Origin: Noviherbaspirillum saxi
GTDB lineage: Bacteria; Pseudomonadota; Gammaproteobacteria; Burkholderiales; Burkholderiaceae_D
NCBI RefSeq assembly: GCF_003591035.1
Contig: NZ_QYUO01000001.1
Location: forward strand, 2,170,001-2,234,000
Reading direction: 5' to 3'
DNA: 64,000 bases
Notes under the pieces: generated by a model
Seen by the model: only the letters and a program-made list of their open reading frames with translations
Database searches by the model: none
Told to the model about the DNA's origin: nothing
Made by a program: the position numbers and the translations under genes
Shown: positions 7,916-17,152 of the stretch, piece by piece
Numbering within the stretch: position 1 is the stretch's first letter
Layout of the letters: each line of letters starts with the position of its first letter

Positions 7916-9166
7916 TCAGCGCTGGAGCTGACTTAATCTGGAATCGACGAAAGCCTGCAGTTCCGGCGACAAGCCATTGCTGGATTTGGCGCGCCTGAAC
8001 GCTTCCTGGGCATCGGCAATCTTTTGGTCCGCCTGCAGCGAGATGCCCAGACCCATCCACCATACGCCGTTTTGCGGCGACTTCTGGAGAGCCAGCAGAT
8101 ACTGGTCAGCGGCTTTCCTATGCTGACCATCGCGCTGGAGCAGAGCCGCCAGAAAAGCGAGGTAGTCGGCCCGTTCTCCCGCATGTTGGTGTCCGCGCTC
8201 CAGGGTCTCGATGGCCGAACGCAGCTCGCCTTTTTCGAGTTGAAGGCGGGCCAGGATCATGGCCAGGCCAGGCTGGGCCGGATCCACGGCCAGGCCTTCA
8301 CGGGCAATGCGCATTGCGTCATCGGCACGCCTGTTTTCGATCAGGACGCCGACCAGCATCTGCCGGGCAGCGGCATGCCGGGGATCGAGCTGCAGCGCGA
8401 GATCCAGGCCAGCGACCGCTTCTGTCGTTCGGCCTTGCTGAAGTGTCTCAATGGATTTGCGATATTCGTTTTCGGCACGTTGCTGCGCTGTGAATTCCTT
8501 GACCTGCTTGCCGGCGCTCGCCTGTGAAGGCGATTCTCCAGGTGTGGCCGACGAATTGGATGCGGCTCTTCCGGCCGATGCCGGTTTTACGCGATCAGGC
8601 TCGGACACCGTTACGGTTTTTTCGACCGTACTGCGTACGGCCTCCGAACGCTTTACCTCGTCTGTTTTGGCAGCTACAGTATTAGACGGATTGGCATTGG
8701 GCTTTGCCTGAGGGGCTGGATTTTCCTTGGCGGCGCCTGCACCGTCGACCGACGCGGCCGCTGGGGCCGGCGTAGCTGGTTTCGAAGAAACCGTCACGCC
8801 TTGCGGTACGGCTTGCGCGCGCACCATGTCCGGATCAGGCGCCAAGGTTTGCATCGCAGACACGTTAATGGCTGGAACTGCCGCTGATGGCGGCATTGCT
8901 ATGGTTGACCGTGCACCTGCATTCATCGCGATGTCCGACTTGACGGGCAATCTTGCTCCAAACATCTGGTCGACAAGCGGCGAACGCAACAGTACCCATG
9001 CAAGCAGGCCGGACAACACGGTTGCCAGCGCTCCGGCAACCCACCAGGCCGGATGTATACCCTTGCGACCCGGCACGGCTCGTATCTGCTGGCCGTAAGA
9101 GTCGGTTCCGGTCACTTCGGAGCGCCGAGCGTCCAGATCCTTGAGCATTTGGTTGATCAGGCTCAT
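7916..9166 (-). CDS. mshN: MSHA biogenesis protein MshN (TPR protein)
   Basis: A 416-residue membrane-anchored TPR protein. It begins MSLINQMLKDLDARR, the typical MshN/PilN-associated opening, then has one transmembrane helix at about residues 38-58, a long Ala/Pro-rich linker (to about 230) and tetratricopeptide repeats to the C-terminus. In MSHA systems MshN is a periplasm-facing accessory component of the pilus machine. Its ATG overlaps the mshM stop in an ATGA, so the two are translationally coupled. It is the last gene of the 17.6-kb msh locus. Confidence 0.88.
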   Translation of the reverse strand: MSLINQMLKDLDARRSEVTGTDSYGQQIRAVPGRKGIHPAWWVAGALATVLSGLLAWVLLRSPLVDQMFGARLPVKSDIAMNAGARSTIAMPPSAAVPAINVSAMQTLAPDPDMVRAQAVPQGVTVSSKPATPAPAAASVDGAGAAKENPAPQAKPNANPSNTVAAKTDEVKRSEAVRSTVEKTVTVSEPDRVKPASAGRAASNSSATPGESPSQASAGKQVKEFTAQQRAENEYRKSIETLQQGRTTEAVAGLDLALQLDPRHAAARQMLVGVLIENRRADDAMRIAREGLAVDPAQPGLAMILARLQLEKGELRSAIETLERGHQHAGERADYLAFLAALLQRDGQHRKAADQYLLALQKSPQNGVWWMGLGISLQADQKIADAQEAFRRAKSSNGLSPELQAFVDSRLSQLQR

Positions 9167-10056
9167 TGGAAGTACACCCATCCCATTCCTGTTCCTGCCA
9201 CGACCAGCGCAGCCGCACCGAGCCATCGCCACGGCGATGCGCGCTTTCTGGCCGCCCCGGTATCGCTTGCCGCAGCCTTTACGTGGCGGGCATTTACCTG
9301 CTGCTTGCCTTCTCCGTAAGCCAGCATCAAGGCCTTGTGCGCAAGAATATTGACCAGCCGCGGAATACCCCCGCTCGCGGCAAACAAGCCCTTGATGGCA
9401 CCACGGTCGAACAAGCGGCTTCCGGAATATCCGGCGACGCTGAGTCGATGCGAAACGTAGAACTCCATGTCTTCCTGTGACAATGGGCCAAGGTGGTAAT
9501 GGAAAGAAATGCGCTGATTGAGCTGGCGTATCGCATCCTGGTCCAGTTTCTTGTCAAGCTCGGGCTGGCCAAACATGACGATCTGAAGAAGCTTGCGCTT
9601 TTCTGTCTCCAGATTGGTCAGCAAACGTAGCGCTTCAAAGGTTTCCAGCGGCATGGCCTGTGCCTCGTCCAGACAGAGCACGGTACGCTTGCCATCGCGC
9701 GCCAGCACCAGCAGACGATGATTAAGCGACTTAATCAGTTGATGCTGGTCCACATCCTTCTCTTGAGGGATTTCAAGTTCATCCGCCAGCGCCAGCATCA
9801 GGGTACGCGGCTCGAGATACGGATTGGGAATGTAGGCAGTCACGAAACCCTTGTCGAGAGCCGTCATGAACTTGCGGCAGATCAGCGTCTTGCCAACGCC
9901 TACCTCGCCCGTGATCTTGATGAAGCCCTCGCCATTCTTGACGGCGACCAGCAGCGTATTGAGCGCTTCCTGGTAGTTGGTGCAGGCGAAGAAGAAGCTG
10001 GTGTCCGGCGTAATGCCGAACGGTAGCTCGCGAAGGCCAAAATGAGACGTGTACAT
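9163..10056 (-). CDS. mshM: MSHA biogenesis ATPase MshM (ExeA-like)
   Basis: A 297-residue AAA ATPase. It opens MYTSHFGLRELPFGITPD, the hallmark of ExeA/MshM proteins, with Walker A GEVGVGKT near residue 55 and Walker B VLCLDEAQAM near residue 130. A single hydrophobic helix closes the protein (about residues 277-295), which would tether it to the inner membrane. ExeA-type ATPases help assemble or position the secretin. It lies 5 bases downstream of mshL. Confidence 0.93.
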   Translation of the reverse strand: MYTSHFGLRELPFGITPDTSFFFACTNYQEALNTLLVAVKNGEGFIKITGEVGVGKTLICRKFMTALDKGFVTAYIPNPYLEPRTLMLALADELEIPQEKDVDQHQLIKSLNHRLLVLARDGKRTVLCLDEAQAMPLETFEALRLLTNLETEKRKLLQIVMFGQPELDKKLDQDAIRQLNQRISFHYHLGPLSQEDMEFYVSHRLSVAGYSGSRLFDRGAIKGLFAASGGIPRLVNILAHKALMLAYGEGKQQVNARHVKAAASDTGAARKRASPWRWLGAAALVVAGTGMGWVYFQ

Positions 10057-10061
10057 GCTGA

Positions 10062-11825
10062 TTACTGCGAGACCGGACTTCTTGGAGCCATTCCCTGCAC
10101 TCGTTGTTGGGTATCCATCACGTCCTGGGCCCAGGTTGCACTTCCCTGAACAATGGTGGGCTTGAGGAGAATGACAAGTTCCCGCTTCTGCGTTGACTGG
10201 TTGGTATTGCGGAATAGCGCACCGATGCCCGGGGCATTGCCCGCACCCGGCAGCTGCGAACGGTCGGATGCCGTGGACTGCCGCATCAGTCCGCCAATGG
10301 CGACGATTTGCCCGTCCTGGCCGCGCACAACGCTATCCGTTTCGGAGATCGTGCTGGATGCGAGCGGCAGGCTGAAGGAGCCGGCTGCTCCGAGGTTCAA
10401 CGGTTTATCAACGGTCGTCACGTTGCTGACCGAAGGATGGATATGCAGCGTGATGTTTCCGTTCTCGTCGATCTGCGGTGTCACGTCGAGCGCGACGCCC
10501 GAGAAGAACGGTTGAACGGTAACGGTGGGACTGGTCGTGCTGCTGGTGCCGACCGCGGTCGTCGTGGTACTGACGTTGGTAACGAAGAACTCGTCGCGTC
10601 CTACCTTGAGGACCGCCTTCTGGTTGTTGAGCGTCGCGATGCGCGGACTCGACAACACATGCACATGGCCCTGGGTCTCGAGAAATGAAATCAATGCTGC
10701 GAAATTACTGGTCTGGAACGCAAGCCCGAACAGGGATCCGGCCGCGCCGCTGGGTGCCGCCAAGGTAAATCCGGGAATGCCGATCACCGAGTTAGCGTTT
10801 CCGCCCGTGAGCGGTGCTGAGGCGCTGCCGTCGCGCGGCCGCGGCGAAAGCGTCGCGCCGGGCGACACCATGCCCAAAGAAGCACGGCTGTTGCTGGAAG
10901 CATTGAGAGACGCGAAGGACGCCCAGTTGATACCCGACTGGAATCCGTCGCTCAGCTCGACCTCCAGAATCTTGGCATCGATAATGACCTGACGGTCGAC
11001 CGCCAGCTGGGTCGCCTTCAGATAAGCCGACACGTTGCGCAACTCATCCCACATCGCCCGAACCAGCACGACTCCGGACTGGGGGCTGATGACGACGCTA
11101 CGCCCTTCCTTGTTTCCGACGATGGCTTCAAGCGACTGGCGAAGCTCGCTCCAGAAATCGTTTGTCGATGACGTGCTGATCTTGCTCGAATTGAGCGTCG
11201 TGGAGATCACTCCCGGCGGTTGTCCCGGGAGAGATGGCGTTCCGGCGTTATTGCCTGTGCCGGCACCGGGACCACTGGATGAGGTGTCGCTGACCGAGCC
11301 AGAGGTAACCCGAATATCTGACGTACCCTTGCGGCTGCCGGTCAGGTAGTTGACCTGGAAGACCTTGGTCTGCAGGGTCAAAGGTTTGACATAGATGCGG
11401 TTGCCTTCGATCTTATAGTCGTAGCCGTACAACTCGCGGATCGCATCGAGCGCCTCAAGCACCGTCACATCCTTCAGATTGACCGAGATGTTCCCCGAGA
11501 CGTCCGGATGAACCAGCATGCTGTACTGCGTACCGGACACAATCCCCATGAAAAACTGCGCGGCCGGTACATTGTTGAACGTCACCCCGAAACGCTCTTC
11601 CAGAGGCTGCCGGGGTCTGGGCACCTCGATCTGGATAGGAGGAAGCAAGGCAGCTGCGACCGCGTCAGGCTGCGCAACCTGGGTAGTCGGCCTGGCGGAT
11701 GCCTTGGACAATTCGGCATTGATCAGATTGAAGGTGTCGTGTCGTGGGGGGGCGGATGTACATCCGGCCAATCCCAGAATCACTATGGCTGATGTAATTT
11801 TGTGCACGCTGTACCTTACCATCAT
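10062..11825 (-). CDS. mshL: MSHA pilus secretin MshL
   Basis: A 587-residue secretin of the GspD/PilQ family. The N-terminus carries a lipoprotein signal with lipobox LAGC followed by TSAPPRHD. A short secretin/TonB N-terminal domain (about residues 90-150, FNNVPAAQFFMGI) is followed by the C-terminal secretin domain, where VLSSPRIATLNNQKAVLKVG and VRGQDGQIVAIGGLM are characteristic. It forms the outer-membrane ring through which the pilus passes. A Ser/Gly/Thr-rich insertion lies near residues 170-215. The ATG overlaps the mshK stop (ATGA). Confidence 0.95.
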   Translation of the reverse strand: MMVRYSVHKITSAIVILGLAGCTSAPPRHDTFNLINAELSKASARPTTQVAQPDAVAAALLPPIQIEVPRPRQPLEERFGVTFNNVPAAQFFMGIVSGTQYSMLVHPDVSGNISVNLKDVTVLEALDAIRELYGYDYKIEGNRIYVKPLTLQTKVFQVNYLTGSRKGTSDIRVTSGSVSDTSSSGPGAGTGNNAGTPSLPGQPPGVISTTLNSSKISTSSTNDFWSELRQSLEAIVGNKEGRSVVISPQSGVVLVRAMWDELRNVSAYLKATQLAVDRQVIIDAKILEVELSDGFQSGINWASFASLNASSNSRASLGMVSPGATLSPRPRDGSASAPLTGGNANSVIGIPGFTLAAPSGAAGSLFGLAFQTSNFAALISFLETQGHVHVLSSPRIATLNNQKAVLKVGRDEFFVTNVSTTTTAVGTSSTTSPTVTVQPFFSGVALDVTPQIDENGNITLHIHPSVSNVTTVDKPLNLGAAGSFSLPLASSTISETDSVVRGQDGQIVAIGGLMRQSTASDRSQLPGAGNAPGIGALFRNTNQSTQKRELVILLKPTIVQGSATWAQDVMDTQQRVQGMAPRSPVSQ

Positions 11826-12220
11826 TGAGGTCTGCTGCCTGTTCTTGTGCTGTTGCTGCGGCCCTGCTCGGCCTTCCTGTCGACCTGAGGTAACAGCTTC
11901 AATGTCTGTACATCCTTTCCATTGCGCAGAACGACTTCATTCTCCGTGATTTTTACTACTTGTGCTTCGCCCACCTTGTCGCCAACATGAACAATCTGCC
12001 CGCTGATCGTGGCCACGCGTCGCTTGGGTGATATCAATATCGATTGCAGCTGAAGCGCGGCCGGTGCCTCGTCGGTCTCGGGCGTCTGCTTCTGAAGTGC
12101 CGCGGGAGGTCGGGTCGGGTCGGGTAATGCCTGCGCTCCTGCCGTCATAGCCGATATTGCCATCAAATAAATTGTGGCTATTGTGGCTCTTTTAATTGTT
12201 TTACTCAAATGTTGAGCCAT
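11822..12220 (-). CDS. mshK: MSHA biogenesis protein MshK
   Basis: A 132-residue periplasmic protein. A signal peptide (about residues 1-31) is followed by LPDPTRPP, the motif that opens MshK and related GspC/PilP-like proteins. The core (LQSILISPKRRVATISGQIV, then GDKVGEAQVVKITENEVVLR) is the small beta fold of PilP/GspC homology regions. It probably links the inner-membrane platform to the MshL secretin. It overlaps mshJ by 16 bases and couples to mshL through ATGA. Confidence 0.88.
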   Translation of the reverse strand: MAQHLSKTIKRATIATIYLMAISAMTAGAQALPDPTRPPAALQKQTPETDEAPAALQLQSILISPKRRVATISGQIVHVGDKVGEAQVVKITENEVVLRNGKDVQTLKLLPQVDRKAEQGRSNSTRTGSRPQ

Positions 12221-12918
12221 TTTTTATCCAGGCTGAGCGTGAAGAGAGTCAGCGTCAGACTCGAATCAGGATAGGCTTCGACATTGAACTTGGCTTTGGC
12301 CCAGAACAGCCGCCATGGCATGCGCTCGAGCTGATCGAGGTAGTTCGCGATATCGGCATAGTTGCCGACAACGACAATCTCGACGCCATGTTTATATACC
12401 GCGCTCTTGGGCTCCGCCTGGTCCGCCTGCTCCTTTTGCGCAGGTTTGGCGGCCTGGGGCCCACCGGCAGGGGGGGCTGCTTCCAAGGGTTCGTTCAACG
12501 ACGATACCGGCAGCGTCTTCAAGGACTTCAACCGGAGCCGGCCGTCACGCTTGAGCAGATCCTCCAACAACAGGGGCATCTTGTCCGGTGACACGAGGCC
12601 ATGTTGCATCCCGGTGAACTCGCTCTTCATTTTTGCCGATTGCTGCAGCAACTGCTCCAGGCGAAGCCGGGTTGCCGCATCCGGGTCGACGTCGTGCGAC
12701 ATCACGCGCTGCCGGATTTCGGCCTGCATTGCCGCGATCTGCTGCTGGTTCTGATTGACCTGCTGGGCCAGTTTCTTTTGTTGCGAAAACTGCGGGTCGA
12801 CCAGAAAGCTGTTGACCATCGATACCAGGATGAGCGCGGCAATGCCGAAAGCCATTGCACGTTCGCGCAAGCTCAATGCATCGATTCTGAGAGCCAGTTT
12901 TTGCCAGTATTCTTTCAT
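12205..12918 (-). CDS. mshJ: MSHA biogenesis protein MshJ (PilO/GspM-like)
   Basis: A 237-residue bitopic inner-membrane protein. A short cytoplasmic tail (MKEYWQKLALRIDALSLRER) is followed by one membrane helix at about residues 22-42, a coiled coil (QQKKLAQQVNQNQQQIAAMQ), and a C-terminal ferredoxin-like region that includes YKHGVEIVVVGNYADIANYL. This is the PilO/GspM architecture of the alignment complex. It couples to mshI2 by an ATGA overlap, as expected for partners that dimerise. Confidence 0.9.
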   Translation of the reverse strand: MKEYWQKLALRIDALSLRERAMAFGIAALILVSMVNSFLVDPQFSQQKKLAQQVNQNQQQIAAMQAEIRQRVMSHDVDPDAATRLRLEQLLQQSAKMKSEFTGMQHGLVSPDKMPLLLEDLLKRDGRLRLKSLKTLPVSSLNEPLEAAPPAGGPQAAKPAQKEQADQAEPKSAVYKHGVEIVVVGNYADIANYLDQLERMPWRLFWAKAKFNVEAYPDSSLTLTLFTLSLDKKWLNI

Positions 12919-13637
12919 TGCGCCGCTCCCAAACCGCCTGCCGCGCCCTCGACCGCCGGGCCGGCCTGCCTGCTTGCATCCGATGGCACGCCGGAAGACT
13001 TTAATACAAACTCGACATAGCGCGCGGGGATCCGCTTCTGCGCGCTGGCGGCCGACGGGTTCGCAGTGGTATCAGGCGGCGTATCGACCTCGGGATTCAC
13101 CATCGTCAATTGCGAGAACGACTTGCCCTGCATGACCGTCTCCTTCTTGAGGCGGCTGATATACACAGGCACCAATTCCGGCTGCAGGGCGCGGCCGCGC
13201 AACTCGAACTCGTTCGCAATACCGTCGATGCCGAAGCTGGTCAGCCAGAGTCCATCGACAATCTGGTGCGAAAACGCGCGCAGGTAGGCGGCGTAGCCGT
13301 TGGTATTCCCTACGCCTCCACGCCGCACGAAATCATATGTCTGGGTTTGAGAACGCAATTCCGATTCGACTTGCTGCAGTTGCGCTTCGAGTTCCTTGCT
13401 TTTCTGTCGGGGCGCGTAATCGGCGCTGACCTTTGCCAGTTGCGCCTTGGTGGAACCCAGCTGGGTTGCCGTGGATGCTGCCTGGTCCTGGATCGCTCCC
13501 AGCTGCATTTGCGCATAGCCGGCGACGACAAAGGAACCGAGCAGGATCACGCCCAGCCCCTGGGCCATGGTCACCGCTGAAAAGTGCTTTTTCTGTTTGA
13601 GAAAAATCGGATTGAAGAGATTGATCTGCTGACTCAC
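12915..13637 (-). CDS. mshI2: PilN-like MSHA alignment-complex protein (MshI2)
   Basis: A 240-residue PilN/GspL-C-like protein. It starts MSQQINLFNPIF, matching the INLLP-type cytoplasmic peptide by which PilN proteins bind PilM. One transmembrane helix at about residues 24-44 and a coiled coil (QAASTATQLGSTKAQLAKV) follow, then a periplasmic domain. It overlaps both neighbours by ATGA (mshI upstream, mshJ downstream), so the PilM-N-O-P-type set is expressed as a coupled block. Confidence 0.87.
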   Translation of the reverse strand: MSQQINLFNPIFLKQKKHFSAVTMAQGLGVILLGSFVVAGYAQMQLGAIQDQAASTATQLGSTKAQLAKVSADYAPRQKSKELEAQLQQVESELRSQTQTYDFVRRGGVGNTNGYAAYLRAFSHQIVDGLWLTSFGIDGIANEFELRGRALQPELVPVYISRLKKETVMQGKSFSQLTMVNPEVDTPPDTTANPSAASAQKRIPARYVEFVLKSSGVPSDASRQAGPAVEGAAGGLGAAQ

Positions 13638-14584
13638 AGCGTCTTCTCCTCGTGACGCAAGGCCGCGCCCAGCGTCATGAAATAGCGCTGCTGCGACTGG
13701 ACCGAGCCAAGATCTGGGATCTTTGTGATATCGACGATCGATCCCAGATCGACGGTTTCTACAGGAATGTAGAGATTCGACGAAAGATAGCTGCGCAAGG
13801 ACTCGCCCGCCTCGCCCAGTGGAGACAGAAACAGCCTGGCTACCGTGACGAACTGATATTGCCTTTCGAAGTGATCCAGGGAGCGCTGCAATTCCAGCGT
13901 GATTCTTTCGTGGCAGGCAACGCGGTCATCGCCGTAGGTTTGCTGCAACTGTGACAGCGGCACTTCGATGCGCCGGGTCAGGTAGAGCTCACCCGAATAG
14001 GTGACCGTCAACAATCCGCCCTCCGCATCGAAGGACAAGAACGCCACGCCGCGCCCTTCAGGCTCCAGCAAGGCCGAGATATTGCGTTGTGCCATGTCAG
14101 GGATATCGATGACCGACAAGGGAATCTTGACGCTTCCCAGAAGTTCCTGCCGCGTCTTGATGACATTATTGCGCGCAGCAACCGCGTACATGCTGTTGGT
14201 GCGGCTTGATGCATTCTTGTCGGACGGGACGGCAAGCACGTCCACAGTGGCGTCATCGATATGAAAATCCAACATATCCTTGATACGCCAGCGGATCGCT
14301 GCCTTGAGTTCTTCGGGAGGCACGGCAGGAGCCTCGACGGACAGCATCTGGTATTCGCGCGCGCCCAGCAGGGTGGAACACTGGTAACGGGAAAGATTGC
14401 GCTCTTTGCCAAGCTTGTCCAATGCATCAGCGACGGGCAGTTTTTCAAGCGGCTGGAAGACGGCGCACTCGACGCTGGGTTTGGCATTTGGCGGTCGCAC
14501 AACATGGACCGCGCAAATGCCGTCCGTGTGCAAACTAACGGCCATCCATCCCGGATTTTTTTTAGTTTTTGCAAAGGAAAACAT
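13634..14584 (-). CDS. mshI: MSHA biogenesis protein MshI (PilM-like actin fold)
   Basis: A 316-residue cytoplasmic protein of the PilM/GspL-N actin-like fold. It opens MFSFAKTKKNPGWMAVSLHTDG and has AAIRWRIKDMLDFHIDDATVDVL, a signature of MshI/PilM. PilM-type proteins bind ATP and the N-terminal peptide of the PilN partner, which is the next gene. I chose the ATG at 14584 by homology; a GTG 27 bases upstream is possible. The 121-base gap to mshP is the longest break after mshQ in the operon and holds a candidate promoter. Confidence 0.87.
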   Translation of the reverse strand: MFSFAKTKKNPGWMAVSLHTDGICAVHVVRPPNAKPSVECAVFQPLEKLPVADALDKLGKERNLSRYQCSTLLGAREYQMLSVEAPAVPPEELKAAIRWRIKDMLDFHIDDATVDVLAVPSDKNASSRTNSMYAVAARNNVIKTRQELLGSVKIPLSVIDIPDMAQRNISALLEPEGRGVAFLSFDAEGGLLTVTYSGELYLTRRIEVPLSQLQQTYGDDRVACHERITLELQRSLDHFERQYQFVTVARLFLSPLGEAGESLRSYLSSNLYIPVETVDLGSIVDITKIPDLGSVQSQQRYFMTLGAALRHEEKTL

Positions 14585-14680
14585 GCTGACGACGTATGGG
14601 TGAGAAACCACCCGAACTTATGGGAATAAGCCCTTGCTGTCAATCAATTTCCCTATGGCGACCACCAAACCAACAGACTT

Positions 14681-14709
14681 GTTTTAAACTCTTTCCATAT
14701 AGAAATCAA
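14681..14709 (-). promoter_or_regulatory. Candidate internal promoter for mshI-mshN
   Basis: Reading the minus strand, TTGATT (14709-14704), a 17-base spacer and TAAAAC (14686-14681) resemble sigma-70 -35 and -10 boxes, each matching four of six consensus positions. They lie across the end of mshP, about 100 bases before the mshI start, in the only sizeable gap of the downstream half of the operon. This is by eye only. Confidence 0.3.
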
Positions 14710-15203
14710 GGGGGGCAATCGGTTGCCAGTGTGCCTACTGGACAAAAGGCAATTACCTGCCGCGCGCGTTCGACATAGCCCGCTGTCGTGGCCACATTAT
14801 CATCGGGACAGATCGCAGAATTACATGCCACTGCTTCAATCCGATAGCCGCGTACCGTCTGTGGCGCTCCGTTCGCGTCTTCCCCTTCAACATAATTGGG
14901 CGTTGCCGCACATCGCACGGTAACCCGGAAGCCATTTACCGCAGTCAGGTTCAAGGTTTGCGCAGCGCTATTGCAACCGGCAGCAGTCCGCCAGATTCCC
15001 CCTGGCTGAAATATCTGAAACAGTCCCCAATCCGTGCCCGCTTTCGCCGCCTGCCAAGCGCGGGCCGATTCAATGTCCTGCGCCGATCCAAGCTGCTGCG
15101 CCGTGCCGAACTTGACAATTGCGCCGGCAAAAACGGCGAGAATGACAAGCACCACGATGGCAGCGATAGCGCCGAAGCCTTTTTGCGTTATCTGTTTTGT
15201 CAT
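14706..15203 (-). CDS. mshP: MSHA biogenesis protein MshP (pilin-like)
   Basis: A 165-residue minor pilin-like protein. The N-terminus has the prepilin-type positive stretch and hydrophobic helix (QKGFGAIAAIVVLVILAVFA) but lacks the usual glutamate at position +5 after the processing glycine, as in MshP/PilX/GspK-type subunits. The periplasmic part has several cysteines (CNSAAQ, VRCAAT, ACNSAICP, FCPVG) likely to form disulfides. It couples to mshO by an ATGA overlap. Confidence 0.85.
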   Translation of the reverse strand: MTKQITQKGFGAIAAIVVLVILAVFAGAIVKFGTAQQLGSAQDIESARAWQAAKAGTDWGLFQIFQPGGIWRTAAGCNSAAQTLNLTAVNGFRVTVRCAATPNYVEGEDANGAPQTVRGYRIEAVACNSAICPDDNVATTAGYVERARQVIAFCPVGTLATDCPP

Positions 15204-16138
15204 GGCACGTTGTCCACATGAGCCCCGAACGACAACGATAGGGTTTCATTGCTTTCGCTCAGGTCCAATTGCATCCAGACGAACCCGCGCTGCTGCGTGC
15301 TGCCAATACTAGGGCTATAAACAAAATTGCAGCTTCTGACATTCCTGGTCACGACAGCCGCACCCGCTGCCGCTGGACATGACGCGGGATATGCCGGCGC
15401 AAATGGCCGACTGAGCTGATACAGGGTGCCCTTTCCGTTGCCCTGGGCATCAACGGTGCCGTCCGCACCGTCGCAGATATAAAACACCGCTGGCGCACCG
15501 CCATTATTGGCAACGATGCTGAATCTTCCACCCGCATAGCCAAGCGGGAATTGTTGGGCACCGAATGTGAGCCGCTGCTGTCCGAACGCAGCGTTCGGCG
15601 CATTGGCGATCGCTGTAATGGCGGTCCGATTTGTGCCTGCATAAACGTCATTCGGGTTCTGATTGCCAACCACAACCCAGTCGCCGACAGCAGGCAGAGT
15701 GGGCATCGGCGACAGTACGTCGAAACCGGTCGATGACTGCGAGGTGTCGAGCGGCGCGCTGCAGGTAGCGGATGTACAGGTAGCAGCGTCGCTCACGACG
15801 TCCGATGCCATCCGATAACGTCCTCCGGTAAGCGTAGGCAGCAGTTCAAAGCACTGATTACCGGGACTGCGGATCGAATTCGGCACCGCAATGCGGATAT
15901 CCCGGGCCATGCGCCGCAGCGCCGTGTCGGCATGGTCGGTCAGTCCTGCCCGGCGCCGCGCATCGAAATAACTGTTCGTCGCCGGAATAAAGAAAACCAT
16001 CAGTCCGGCGGCGACAACACCGGTAAGAGCGATAACGAGTACCAGTTCGACCAGGGTGAAACCGGGAACGCCGACGCACGAGGCCTTCGCCCCTCTTCCA
16101 TGCACATCCGCCTTCTTGAATATCGGAACAGTATTCAT
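15200..16138 (-). CDS. mshO: MSHA minor prepilin MshO
   Basis: A 312-residue prepilin. The class III leader ends at G and is followed by FTLVELVLVIALTGVVAAGL, with the conserved +5 glutamate. The leader is long (about 31 residues if the ATG at 16138 is used). The large periplasmic domain is PulG/GspJ-like, with paired cysteines (QCFELL, CTSATCSAP, YICDG). It would form part of the pilus tip with MshC, MshD and MshP. It begins 2 bases after the mshD stop. Confidence 0.88.
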   Translation of the reverse strand: MNTVPIFKKADVHGRGAKASCVGVPGFTLVELVLVIALTGVVAAGLMVFFIPATNSYFDARRRAGLTDHADTALRRMARDIRIAVPNSIRSPGNQCFELLPTLTGGRYRMASDVVSDAATCTSATCSAPLDTSQSSTGFDVLSPMPTLPAVGDWVVVGNQNPNDVYAGTNRTAITAIANAPNAAFGQQRLTFGAQQFPLGYAGGRFSIVANNGGAPAVFYICDGADGTVDAQGNGKGTLYQLSRPFAPAYPASCPAAAGAAVVTRNVRSCNFVYSPSIGSTQQRGFVWMQLDLSESNETLSLSFGAHVDNVP

Positions 16139-16140
16139 GC

Positions 16141-16647
16141 TTAGTTCGGCAACCCTGCCGCATAATTGGTGCGCCAACCCACGAGTTCCAGGGATTCGGC
16201 GCCGTGAGTCACCGTCACCGTGATCTGCAACACGTTGCCGCCAGCAATACTTCCGCTGCCCGCGACGGTATTTAAACCGCCGGCCGGATTCACCGCGACC
16301 GCGACGTTATAAGCCGCCAGGTCGGGAATCGGCGTGCCGGCCGTATCGCAGAAGCCACTGGCCGTTTGCATGCCGTGATAGTCGCGGATGTCATTGAATG
16401 TTCCTCGATCGGGGCATGCTCCCGGCGTAATGGATGGTGCCGGCGCGGTCGCTGCAAAGCTCTGCAAGGTAATTTCTTCCATCATGCCTTCGGCGATCGC
16501 CAGCATTTGCTTGCGGATCATCGGGTCGGCGCTGCTCTTTACCACGGTCGTAAAAGCACTCAGGACACCGGCGATGCCAACGCCAAGAATGACGATGGCC
16601 ATGATCAGCTCGATCATCGTCATGCCGTCCTGTCTTTTAATTGACAT
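16141..16647 (-). CDS. mshD: MSHA minor prepilin MshD
   Basis: A 168-residue prepilin starting MSIKRQDGMTMIELIMAIVI. The processing site is G followed by M rather than F; the +5 glutamate is kept. GspI/PilV-like features are the short leader and ADPMIRKQMLAIAEGMMEEI. It overlaps the 3' end of mshC by 11 bases. An upstream in-frame ATG at 16680 would put more than 30 bases inside mshC and is less likely. Confidence 0.88.
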   Translation of the reverse strand: MSIKRQDGMTMIELIMAIVILGVGIAGVLSAFTTVVKSSADPMIRKQMLAIAEGMMEEITLQSFAATAPAPSITPGACPDRGTFNDIRDYHGMQTASGFCDTAGTPIPDLAAYNVAVAVNPAGGLNTVAGSGSIAGGNVLQITVTVTHGAESLELVGWRTNYAAGLPN

Positions 16648-17152
16648 AACCGGTTGCCCCCACCACCGTGATAGCTGCAAGGCCTGTGATGCCGATCGTG
16701 TAATCCGTAGTGACTCCGCTGTTCGACGTCACCAAGCCGGAAGGCTGGAAATAGATCTGGCCCGTGCCAAACGAAATCAGATTGCCCGAACTCCTGGCAT
16801 AAGCAGCCTGTCCGTCAGGCGCATTCAGGGTCGTTGCCGTACAACTCGTGGCCGGATTGGTCGATGCAATACGCAAGGTAATGCTGTCGGCCGCAACGTC
16901 CGCGCAGACCAGTCTGCGGTGGCTGACTGCGGATTTTTGCGCATAACGCAAGGCCGCTACCGCTTCATCACGAAACGCCGTTGCCTTGAAATCATCGGTG
17001 TTCGACAGGCGCGGCAAGGCGACCACCGCGAGAATGCCGATCAACACCATGATCATCACCAGCTCGACGAGGGTGAATCCGGTTGAGCGATAGGCCGGCC
17101 TCCGGTAAACCGGACCCGGTTTTGGGCGGCCCGACAGGATGGAGCCGGTCAT
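16637..17152 (-). CDS. mshC: MSHA minor prepilin MshC (GspH-like)
   Basis: A 171-residue prepilin. After a basic leader of about 25 residues (RRPAYRSTG) comes FTLVELVMIMVLIGILAVVA with the +5 glutamate, then FRDEAVAALRYAQKSAVSHRR, typical of GspH/FimT/MshC proteins. The ATG overlaps the TGA of the large mshQ gene by one base (TGATG), indicating coupling. Confidence 0.88.
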   Translation of the reverse strand: MTGSILSGRPKPGPVYRRPAYRSTGFTLVELVMIMVLIGILAVVALPRLSNTDDFKATAFRDEAVAALRYAQKSAVSHRRLVCADVAADSITLRIASTNPATSCTATTLNAPDGQAAYARSSGNLISFGTGQIYFQPSGLVTSNSGVTTDYTIGITGLAAITVVGATGYVN